From assembly GCA_036936605.1 (NCBI GenBank), contig JAUPFV010000001.1:315472809-315536808 (forward strand): a stretch of 64,000 nucleotides of DNA. The letters run 5' to 3'. This DNA comes from Limnanthes douglasii subsp. nivea (lineage: Eukaryota; Streptophyta; Magnoliopsida; Brassicales; Limnanthaceae). How positions within the stretch are numbered: position 1 is the first letter of the stretch; the number at the start of each line of letters is the position of its first letter. The notes beneath the pieces were generated by a model, which ran no database searches, was not told where the DNA came from, and was given only the letters and a program-made list of their open reading frames with translations. Below are positions 55,560-64,000 of the stretch, one piece after another. The translations under genes were made by a program, and so were the position numbers.

Positions 55560-58306
55560 CTGGGTCATGTTGTATTTGTCACTTTGTGCTAAAGTATGAA
55601 AGGGAACTTTGTCATCCAGCACAAACTCCCAGAGTTTCCCTATAGACCATTTGTGAAAAGTTAGGTGGAACAAAAGGACCATATCTTCTTTAACATATTA
55701 TTCCCTTTACTCCATGGACTTCAACACCCCCTCATCATATTTATTATTGGCAGCAACTATATCTTGGGCCTTTGTGTTCTTTAAAGTTGTGATCTCGTCA
55801 TCCCATTTCTTGAGAATATCTTGTAATTCCTTCTTCTCTTTAGAGAGTTATTCATTGGCAGTTTTCTCCTTAGACAGTGCTTCATTCAAAGTTTTAACTT
55901 CCTGAGAAGTGGTAGTTTGTAGTTTGGTGTAGCTGGTTTGTGTTTTTTCTCGATCGGTCTTAGCTTGTTCCAAATCAGCACTCAATTGCTCTTTTTCTTT
56001 GACCAAAGTATCAACCTTTTTATGTTCGGCCGCAAGGGAGACCTTCAGGCCTTGATTATCAGTTTGAAGGGAAGTGATATCTTTTATCAGAGCTCCGATT
56101 TGTATTTCAAAGTCAATTATGGGCATGATGTAGCCTAAGACTACGTAATTCAATATGTCGTGCTCCTCAGATACTACAAACTATTCACCATCATGAGTCA
56201 CTACATTGGCTATATTGGTTGATTGAGGGAAGTCTAGTCAAAATATTCGTTGTCAGATTCACTGAAGTACAAGTTCCTTATATAGTCCAAGTTAACCTCA
56301 CCTTCAACAGGAGGTTGGTCAGTAGTAGGAAACACTAGAGAGGAAGGATCAGCATGAACCCTTTTTCAGTAGGAACTTTAGTAGGAACTTCAATAGGAAA
56401 TATGGGAGGAATGACCTCGGATCGGAGTATGATCTATGAACCGATGGCCACTTTCTTCTTTTTTCTGCCCTGTTATCACTACCTTCTTGGCGCCTCTTGT
56501 TCCCTTTTTTTTTATTCTTTATCATTTTTAGAGAATGTTGCGGCCCTTCAGCTTCACCACTGTTACTGCAACAACCTTTAATAATGCATCATCAATCTCT
56601 CTTGGAAATCCTTAACTACCTACATCGGAAAGCCCTTGAGAGGAGTCTCTACCTTTTTTCTTGATTCTATCGAGATGACTAGGAGCCTTATTCCTAGCTG
56701 GTAAATAGAGCTTACCATCTTTTTCCTCAATCTGTTTGAAAATTTCAGCAACTTCAGTAGGACTGGTAAACTGTTCCCAGGAGAGCTCCTTGGTTGAGCT
56801 TGTTTTCTATAGATGGGCCATTACCATGTTAGCTACAGTTAAACAATTGTGGAAACCAGTTTCCTAATTTTCTGTGGCCCATTAATTCAGTTTTATAAAA
56901 GTGGTCCGTCCCTCTTTCAAATGTTCTGAGAAAATCTTGGAAAACACTGAAAGACAAATCCGACGTACAATTTAATATCAACATTATCCGATGTAGGGAT
57001 TAATAATGATACAGAGTGAAGAGAATAATTAAATATTTACTTGAGCTTTTCCAGTATATGGTTAGCAAACTTGGATTTCCCTTATTTATGGTTTTCTTAC
57101 CATTCTCCCAAGAACCACCGATATAGAGGAATCAACTCCTCTAAGGCTTGTCAGCCTCTAGCAGGTCATCAACCACATTGTAATCATTTCCCATGTTGTA
57201 ATAATAGAAAGTGATATGATGTTTTCGACATAAGTCGACTATATCAACAAACTGTTCCATAGGCATTGGGATCTTGGAAAGCCTTGAAGCAATGATGCTG
57301 GCTAATAAGGTATACCAATCATTGGGGCTTAATTGACTTAGGCATAGCCTTACTAAGTGAAAGTATCTAAATATCTCTGGGTATGAAGTACCCAGTTGAG
57401 CACTTCGGTGTATACCACTAGCTTCCTGATTTTACTATCCATCGGAGTCTCATCAAGGATGGGAATTCTCACCTTGATGGACTCCAGAACGCCCCATTTC
57501 TTCCTTATTCTATCCAACCCAGCAGTATAGGTATACACATATGAAATTATTTGAAGTGCTAACAAGTACTTGACACTAACCTTGGAGAAATTAGGCCTCA
57601 CTCGCCCAACAAGGCACTCTAGAAGCGGTTCGCCATCAGGCTGTGCTACTACCTTTTTTCTTTTCCTAAACTGTACTAGTGTCCCCAGTATGTCTGGAGG
57701 TCTCTGATGGGGTATCTTTCCCACTATCTTCCATCATCTCCTCCATTATTTGTGGTGCTTGATCAACCAACTTGTGCCTAGTATATTCTTTCTCAATATG
57801 AGAAGTTTTGGTGGGAGGAGTCAATGGGTTTGGATCCAAAGTTGGCAGTACTGGAGACTTTACCTTTGAGGAACTTCTTTGGGTTTATCAGCCTCTTTGA
57901 CAGTTGGAGTTTCAGTTTTGTATTTAGATAGATTAATAACCCTTCGCGGTAGGCTCTCTCTTATATTTGACCCCATATAAATGAAAGAGAATGAAGTTTT
58001 GCTACTGGTGATGCCTTTAGCTCTGGGAAAAGGGTTTTTGTTTAGTTGAACTAGTGGTTCTGGTTGGTGAACTGGTGATTCTGGTTGTTCAAGATTTATT
58101 AAAGATGGAGCAGGGGAAGTTTTCTTGGAAAATATTGTTGGCCTGTAAGAAGATGAACTCCTGTTTTGTTCTGATACCTCTTCAATGATTGATCTACCAA
58201 GAGAGGCAGGTAGTCCGACCGCGATTCTAGCCTCTCTTTTCTCTCTGTCTAACTCAGACAAGTTGAGTCAGCCTCCTTTGATTAAGGCAGGTCTTACCGT
58301 GAACAT
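55560..58306 (-). pseudogene. El-F antisense gene
   Basis: The ATG is at 58306 (MFTVRPALIKGG, then a stop, LNLSELDREKREARIAVGLP), as in family 1. The globular domain remnant is at about 57620-57050 (RPNFSKVSVKYLLALQ, VRIPILDETPMDSK, LSPNDWYTLLASIIASRL). The intron is 56947-57040. Exon 2 has a K-rich linker and a coiled coil at 56153-55848, and ends near 55570. Many stops and frameshifts are present, consistent with the greater age of El-F. Confidence 0.75.
56947..57040 (-). other. Intron of the El-F antisense gene
   Basis: The donor is AA/GTAAAT and the acceptor TCTTTCAG/TGTTTT on the minus strand, 94 bp. The position is equivalent to the other introns. Confidence 0.62.
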
Positions 58307-58416
58307 AAAATCTTGGGGAATATTGGAGGAGTTGAACGCTTATGAGATTTCTAAGCTTCTCTCTCTAGATTTAAAACTTAAATTTTTTCTTACTTTAGAA
58401 ATAGAAATAGTAAAAA

Positions 58417-58573
58417 ATATAGTTATATAGCAAAAAGTCTACTTGAGTATTTCACCTAGGGGAAATGAATCAGCTAGGTAATATTTAAAGTCTATTAACT
58501 ATAACCCCTTTAATTTTGAAAGTATAGTTGCAAGAAAACGGCTAGTAGGTCCAATTAGAAGTTGACACGTGTA
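58417..58573 (-). promoter_or_regulatory. Promoter of the El-F antisense gene
   Basis: GACACGTGTA (58564-58573 on the plus strand) and CCAAT (58551-58555) recur as in family 1. A TATATAAC-like TATA box lies at about 58422-58430 on the minus strand, about 115 bp before ATG 58306. The core CACGTG has survived in an otherwise decayed element. Confidence 0.65.
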
Positions 58574-58693
58574 GCAGAAGACTATTACTAAAGTCGCGAC
58601 CTTTGAGCTGATCAGTAAACCCTTCAAATTCACTTCAATGACAGATCAGATATTATCCAATACGGTTAGCTCTTCCAAAAGTTTTTTAGAAAA

Positions 58694-58710
58694 AATCTAA
58701 GGGGGCTATA
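58694..58710 (+). other. El-F polypurine tract
   Basis: AATCTAAGGGGGCTATA lies directly before the LTR start at 58711. Confidence 0.75.
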
Positions 58711-59042
58711 TGATCAGTTTGGATATTGCTGGAAGCATATCTCCGGTAATTATGATAATATTCGAAGGGTATTTTGGACACACCAAATAAAAGACAATAA
58801 ATGAACATTAGCTTGAGTGGAAATTACTCATCTATATGCTTAGTAGCTTATTTCTTGGCTCGGGGGCTCATATGAATGACCCAACTATAAGGTTCGACCC
58901 ATATGGGCCATAGGTCAGGGAATACACTATAAATACCCCAAGCAACACCATTAAGAGGGTTGAAATTTTTCCAATGACATTAAATATAAGCACACACTTC
59001 CTTTCTCTCACAACCGTTTACAAAAATAGTTAATATCCACCA
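58711..59042 (+). repeat. El-F 3' LTR
   Basis: This is about 332 bp, TGATCAG to ATCCACCA. CTATAAATACCCC near 58928 corresponds to the family 1 LTR TATA region. No partner LTR is in the window, so the ends rest on the TG...CA termini and the polypurine tract. Confidence 0.75.
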
Positions 59043-59576
59043 GGTAAAGTTTTTTTCTCATTTATACCCATAATCGAGATTTTACCATCATCAATCTTAA
59101 ATTGTTTTTCTAATTGAACTCGTCTTTCTTCCTCCATCTGTATTTGAAATACACTATATCCATGTTTTTTTTCCTTAAATATTCTATTTTTAAATATATT
59201 AAACAAAATACTTAATAAATTGGTTCATCATCTTTTTCCTATTGGTTTTTAGATGCTCAAATAATCTCGAATCTACCATATCTTCAAGGTCGGGCGAGCT
59301 AATTCTTATTGGGCCACGAGCTGCAACCCTTAGAGTATTATGTATCACATGACCCTTTTATGGATCTCTTCCAACTTGTGAGTTAGTTATCATTATTGGT
59401 TACATTTAGGGTTTTAATTTTCTTAAAATCTAGGTACTTTAAAAAAATATTGTTAGCATAAATCATCAATTTTGACGAGGGAATACTATGTCAAGTTTTA
59501 ATAACAATAATTTAAAATGAATACACCGTCTTTTTATAGTGCTTGCATGATTAGGTGTATTCACATCACACTTCAT

Positions 59577-59652
59577 AAACTTTGTATCTCATGTCATCAT
59601 TCCATATTTAAGGTAAACTTTGTATCTCATGTCATCATTCCATATTTAAGGT
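59577..59652. repeat. Exact 38-bp tandem duplication
   Basis: The segment from AAACTTTGTATCTC to TTTAAGGT occurs twice head to tail without differences, suggesting a recent slippage or repair event. Confidence 0.92.
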
Positions 59653-60510
59653 ATTCATCGCCATATACATGCATTGATGTTGTCATACTTTTTCTAGGGG
59701 GTATCTCGTCGTGTAAATGTGTTAGTGTTGTCATATTTTCTTTGAGTACCTCGTTATACATGTATATCAATTTCAGCATACTCTTTTCAAGGTAAACCTC
59801 ATCCATCCATGATACATGTCTAATAACATTTAGTTACTTCATAAACTCTACCACCTCATACTCATATTATGAATCTTTTATCTCTTTAATAAGGATATAA
59901 ACCGCCTAGAAATATGTGTTATTATCAGTAAAAATATAAAAATAGCAAACATATAAGCCTAACTAATCAATTACTTATTGCAACTACATAAAATTTCTAA
60001 AATAAGTTTAATTTGACTTCGAATACATAAAAATAACATAGATTGACAACTATAGTAACTTAATGCAATTGTCTCTAATTGCAAAATATAATTCAATTTG
60101 ACTTACGAAAACATAAAAACAACAACTTTATTATACACAAGCGATAACTTATTGTAAATAATTTTGGAAACTAATTCAATTTAACTTGCAAAAACATAAA
60201 AACAACAACAAGAACTTATTTCTAAATAATTTTTGACTTAGTGGAACTATATGAAGTTACAAATTGTTATAAAAATTAACACGGGAAACATACTTTACAC
60301 TAAAGTAACACTTTGATTTAAAGTATTAATAATAATCAATAATACTTGATTTATGATTAATATTATGGATGTTTATGAGTCGGATGCAGACATTGGTAAA
60401 CCCATAAGGTCATAGCCCAACACGTTTTTATTTTGTAAACCCATCGTGTTTGGGTATCCATTTGGATAAGTGTATATTTTATAATAAACTATCTAATAAA
60501 AAATTAGAAA

Positions 60511-60517
60511 CAACAAC

Positions 60518-60581
<64 letters not shown>

Positions 60582-60582
60582 T
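60511..60582. repeat. (AAT)n microsatellite
   Basis: There are more than 20 uninterrupted AAT units, preceded by a few AAC units. Confidence 0.97.
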
Positions 60583-61734
60583 GCCTAATATAAACTCTTA
60601 AAGTTTAGTAACAAATCTTAGTAACAAATTTATAAGAAATATTTATTATTTAAAAAGTCATAGTTTATTAATTTTTTAATAAACTATATTTACTTTTAAA
60701 ATATATAAATAAATAAAAATATTATAACTTTTTTAGGTGTAGAATGATAATTTTCAAAATATATTAGATTTAGTGATAATTAGCAAATATTTTGGTATCT
60801 ATCATCGTAACTTAATTTCAAAAAAAATCACAAATTAATTTCATACTATTAGTTCTCTAGAAAAAAAAATTAAAAAAACTTAAAAATAAATTTAATGTTT
60901 AAATATAAAATAATATTTACCAAAATATATATTATTAAATATTTTTTTATTTATTATCAAAATGATATCACTAAAATAACACGTCATACAATATAATTTA
61001 AATAAAAGATAAAAAAATATTGAAAATAAAAAAACTTAAAAAGTCAAATTTAATGTTTATTATGTAATATAATTTTTCAAATATATTGTATTTAGTAATA
61101 ATTAAAAAAATATTTTCTTATGGTTAATAATTAATATATAGTTCGGGTATCTAATAAATAATATTATATATTTTATTATATTATATATTATTGATTTTAC
61201 ACCTCCACCCCCAAATTAAAATGTATACGAATACTACCCCTATTTAATGTTTAGCAAAATCACAATTAAAATGATTATTCAAAATCAATTAAAATAAAAT
61301 GGAGATAGTGTCGCAAAACCACGATTATACGTAAAAGCAGTCTGCATACGTTTTTTTGGGTGAATGTTTGCACAATTATCTCCTAAATAAGGAATAGATG
61401 ATTGAATTTCATGAACTTACTGGTAATTAAAATTTGTTAAATATTAAATAGTAAACATTTTTTTTTGTTATATACTTATATGATAATTTAACCATAATAA
61501 TTATTCTCAGTGTCAGTGTTAAATATAAAATATTTATTAATAGTTAAAGATGATTAAAGACGTTAATGACCATGTTAGCGAATATAACGGGTGACCATGT
61601 TGGTGAATGTAATGGGTTGTTGGGCTTATTAAGCCTATTGGCTATTGCTAGTCGGCTAGAACTCGAAGACCTCGTAGTAGACGAAGGTCGCACACCATTT
61701 GACGGGTCGTGATTTTCGTGTTCTTCACCCACCA

Positions 61735-61839
61735 GTTTTATATAATCAATTCTCTTGCTTTCTCTATATTCTATACAACCTATTCATGTTCTCTCTCCTC
61801 TCATAAGTTTACGGTGGCGCGTGCTCTCATTAGCCGATT
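61735..61839 (+). promoter_or_regulatory. Core promoter and 5' UTR of the F-box gene
   Basis: TTTTATATAATC (61735-61746) is a plausible TATA box about 100 bp before the ATG. A CT-rich leader (CTCTCTCCTCTC near 61791) follows, typical of plant 5' UTRs. Confidence 0.55.
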
Positions 61840-63351
61840 ATGGGCCAGGCCTCTTCCGCTTTTGTTGACCTAAACCGCCCACAGCTCGGATTCCTCTCGC
61901 CACCAGTCAGTTCAGATGAACCATCGGAAGATCTCGATTACTCCGCCGAAATTCCAGACGAGTGTTTGGCTTACATCTTCCAGTTCCTTAACGCCGGGGA
62001 CCGCAAACGATGCTCTGTTGTCTGCAAGCGGTGGTTACAAGTTGACGGCCAGAGCCGACACCGAATCGCGCTCAACGCGCAATCGGAGATCCTTACTTTG
62101 CTGCCGTCGATCTTCGCTCGATTCGACTCCGTCACGAAACTCGCTCTCCGTTGCGATCGGAAGGCAATCAGTTTGAACGATGAAGCGCTGATCTTCATCT
62201 CGCTCCAGTGTCGGAATCTGACGCGACTAAAGCTCCGTGGATGCCGGCAAGTCACCGATCTAGGTATGGAATCATTCGCTAAAAACTGTAAGAGCTTAAA
62301 GAAGCTCTCATGCTGTTCGTGCGATTTCGGTGCAAAAGCCTTGAACGCCGTCCTGGAGCAATCAGCGAATCTGGAGGAGCTATCGGTGAAGAAACTCAGA
62401 CAAATCCATGACAAACTCCCGATACATCCTGGAGCTGCAGCTTTATCGCTGAAATCGATCTGCTTGAAAGAGCTAGTCACCGGTCAGTCTTTTGAATCCC
62501 TAGTTACTGAATCCAAAAATTTGAAAACCTTGAAAATCATTCGATGTTTTGGTGATTGGGATAACGTATTGAAAACAATAGGAAACAAAAACAGTAAAGT
62601 TACCGAAATTCATTTAGAGAGACTTCAAGTTAGCGATACAGGACTTTATGGAATCTCGAAAATCCCAAATATCGAAATTCTGCACTTAGTGAAAATCCCT
62701 GAATCTTCTAATTTAGGGTTGATTAGTATAGCTGAACGTTGTAAGCTTATAAGAAAGCTTCACATTGATGGATGGAGAACTAATAGGATTGGAGATGAAG
62801 GTTTGATAGCTGTAGCCCAAAACTCTATGAATCTGCAGGAGCTTATATTACTAGGTGTTAGTGCTACTGGCTTGAGCTTATCCGCCATAGCTACTAACTG
62901 TTTAAAACTCGAAAGGTTAGCTATTTGTGGTAGCGAAACCGTCGGTGACGATGAAATTGCCTGCATCGCGTCGAAATGCGTTGCATTGAGGAAGTTCTGT
63001 ATCAAAGGGTGTCCGATAACTGACATTGGAATCGAATCCATCTGTTATGGTTGCCCTAATTTGGTGAAACTTAAAGTAAAGAGATGTAAGAAAGTCAGTG
63101 TTGAAGTTGGGGAGTGGTTAAGGGATCAAAGGAGGACTTTGGTGGTGAATTTGAATGATGTGGAGGTCGAGACCGGTGGTGTTCAAGAAATTGCCCTGGC
63201 AGAGGGACCAGGTGGTGGTTCTACTGGTAGGATAGCATTGTTCAGGGCTGCAATATTAGCCTTTTTGGCGAATAGGAATATCACGGTGGCTTGTGTTTCA
63301 AGAAGGTTGAATAATATCGATGATAATAGTTATACAGGTAACAACATTTGA
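61840..63351 (+). CDS. F-box/LRR protein, SKIP2/VFB type
   Basis: This is a single-exon ORF of 503 codons, intact. The F-box lies at residues about 36-78 (IPDECLAYIFQFLNAGDRKR, then VCKRW). Leucine-rich repeats of the cysteine-containing type follow from about 110 to 430 (for example LTRLKLRGCRQVTDLGMESF). The layout and sequence match Arabidopsis SKIP2/VFB proteins, which act as substrate receptors in SCF ubiquitin ligases; the VFB group is linked to growth and lateral root formation. The start MGQASS fits an N-myristoylation signal, and I see the same MGQ start as typical of this group. The C-terminus (after about 450) is less conserved. Base composition is GC-richer at the 5' end than the surrounding repeats. 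The target protein cannot be told from sequence. Confidence 0.95.
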   Translation: MGQASSAFVDLNRPQLGFLSPPVSSDEPSEDLDYSAEIPDECLAYIFQFLNAGDRKRCSVVCKRWLQVDGQSRHRIALNAQSEILTLLPSIFARFDSVTKLALRCDRKAISLNDEALIFISLQCRNLTRLKLRGCRQVTDLGMESFAKNCKSLKKLSCCSCDFGAKALNAVLEQSANLEELSVKKLRQIHDKLPIHPGAAALSLKSICLKELVTGQSFESLVTESKNLKTLKIIRCFGDWDNVLKTIGNKNSKVTEIHLERLQVSDTGLYGISKIPNIEILHLVKIPESSNLGLISIAERCKLIRKLHIDGWRTNRIGDEGLIAVAQNSMNLQELILLGVSATGLSLSAIATNCLKLERLAICGSETVGDDEIACIASKCVALRKFCIKGCPITDIGIESICYGCPNLVKLKVKRCKKVSVEVGEWLRDQRRTLVVNLNDVEVETGGVQEIALAEGPGGGSTGRIALFRAAILAFLANRNITVACVSRRLNNIDDNSYTGNNI

Positions 63352-64000
63352 AGGATCAATTTGTGTGTATTTTGGCTTTGGTTGCTTGTATTATTCTGGA
63401 ATTTTACAGGACACATGTTTTGTAACTATATTAATAGCTATTTCAATTTTTTTGTTTATCTTTATGGGTTAGAAACTTAACTTAGAATGTTTGTTAACAT
63501 TTGAATGATGATGACTTGTGTATGAGATAATGATTGGGTTTGGGTCTCCAGTTGGTTGGTCGTCACATATTAAATTTGAATTTTCAATATTCAATGGTCA
63601 AGAAATGTGATTAAATGGCAAACTGGCATGAAATTGTTTAGATTTATTAGATGACAGAATCCTTGACATTATTAATTTGACAAACCACTACTTGTTTATT
63701 CTTAAATGGCAAAATTTTTGTTTGATGGTTTTTTTTTCTATTTATCATTTTTATTTTAAATTTTAAAAATATAAAATTATAATTAACATTTTAAAAAAAT
63801 TTGGTTATGAAGTTATATTAGGATACAATACAATATAGTAAAAGATGATGTATCCGAATGGAGGTGATCTATCTTTATGTATCACATGTTGACATGCTCA
63901 ATAAATTTCCTCTTCTTTGTTTCGTTCCAATGCAAAATTCATATTTTCATCTAAAAACTAAAAAATTGACGGAAAAAGAGGCAACACAAGGTAAGTAAAC
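63352..64000 (+). other. F-box gene 3' UTR and downstream flank
   Basis: The sequence is AT-rich with no ORF of note. The 3' UTR probably covers the first 200 to 300 bp, but no single strong polyadenylation signal stands out. Confidence 0.5.

Larger units (their letters stand above)
12129..59042 (+). mobile_element. El-F: old Tat-type element forming the outer shell of the nest
   Basis: The left part (12129-14625) carries gag, protease and the start of RT, all decayed. The right part (52446-59042) resumes in RT and continues through both RNase H domains, integrase, antisense gene and 3' LTR. Both parts resemble family 1 but are more diverged. El-B lies exactly between the RT halves. About 25 codons of RT are missing at the junction. 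The 5' LTR is not in the window. That the halves form one element is inferred from strand, order and similarity. Confidence 0.75.
59043..61734. other. AT-rich intergenic region without recognisable genes
   Basis: No coding sequence or transposon domain is recognisable. It holds an exact 38-bp tandem duplication (59577-59652), an AAT microsatellite, an AT-rich stretch (about 60590-61190), and a diverged 25-bp tandem pair near 61570-61618. Confidence 0.7.

Noticed and set aside
1246..59042. Endogenous pararetrovirus (caulimovirus) origin
   Set aside because: Integrase with a D-D-E core, LTRs, polypurine tracts and 5-bp target duplications are present; no movement or coat protein is seen. These are Ty3/gypsy elements.
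59517..59795. 92-codon ORF in the intergenic region
   Set aside because: It is created by an exact 38-bp duplication and low-complexity sequence, with no recognisable family.
61971..62480. 169-codon minus-strand ORF
   Set aside because: It is a shadow of the F-box gene, caused by its GC-rich 5' end.
1..64000. tRNA, rRNA or snRNA genes
   Set aside because: No cloverleaf-like or A/B-box pattern or rRNA-like sequence was noticed; short primer binding sites are only tRNA complements.

Overview
The window is from a plant nuclear genome, most likely a eudicot. It contains stacked Ty3/gypsy LTR retrotransposons of the Tat type and, at its right edge, one intact single-copy-like gene encoding an F-box/leucine-rich-repeat protein of the SKIP2/VFB type. 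No bacterial, phage or CRISPR features were seen. All retrotransposon genes are broken by stops, frameshifts or deletions, so they are annotated as pseudogenes.

Layout, using working names. El-G (-) is a gag fragment at 1-1134 with a putative LTR at 11572-12128, split by El-A. El-A (-) is 1246-11567, complete, with TSD AAAGT. El-F (+) is the oldest shell: its gag, protease and RT start lie at about 12129-14625, and its RT end, integrase, antisense gene and 3' LTR lie at 52446-59042. El-B (+) sits in El-F: its 5' LTR at 14626 is tandemly duplicated with its flank, and its 3' LTR is 52125-52440. El-C (+), 17805-28167, is complete, has TSD GCATC and interrupts El-B between gag and protease. El-E (-), 35966-51989, has TSD CACTT and interrupts El-B near its 3' end. 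El-D (+), 40070-47433, has lost its 5' half and interrupts El-E. The deepest nesting is D in E in B in F. A quiet AT-rich stretch (59043-61734) separates this stack from the F-box gene (61840-63351).

A, C, D and, more distantly, F form family 1. Its gag, protease, RT, two RNase H domains and integrase lie in one reading frame, and its LTRs carry GGGTATAAATACCC around the TATA box. B and E form family 2.

The most interesting feature is shared by all six elements with a 3' half. Convergent to gag-pol there is an antisense gene with a TATA box, a conserved small intron at one fixed site, a domain resembling Pfam 'putative gypsy type transposon' (Transposase_28), a coiled coil and an acidic tail. 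Family 1 copies also share an upstream GACACGTGTC G-box plus CCAAT block. Between integrase and antisense gene there are paired hairpin motifs (family 1) or exact 35-bp tandem repeats (family 2). Antisense extra ORFs are known in Tat-lineage elements; the conserved promoter, intron and hairpin module seen here is the part worth following up.
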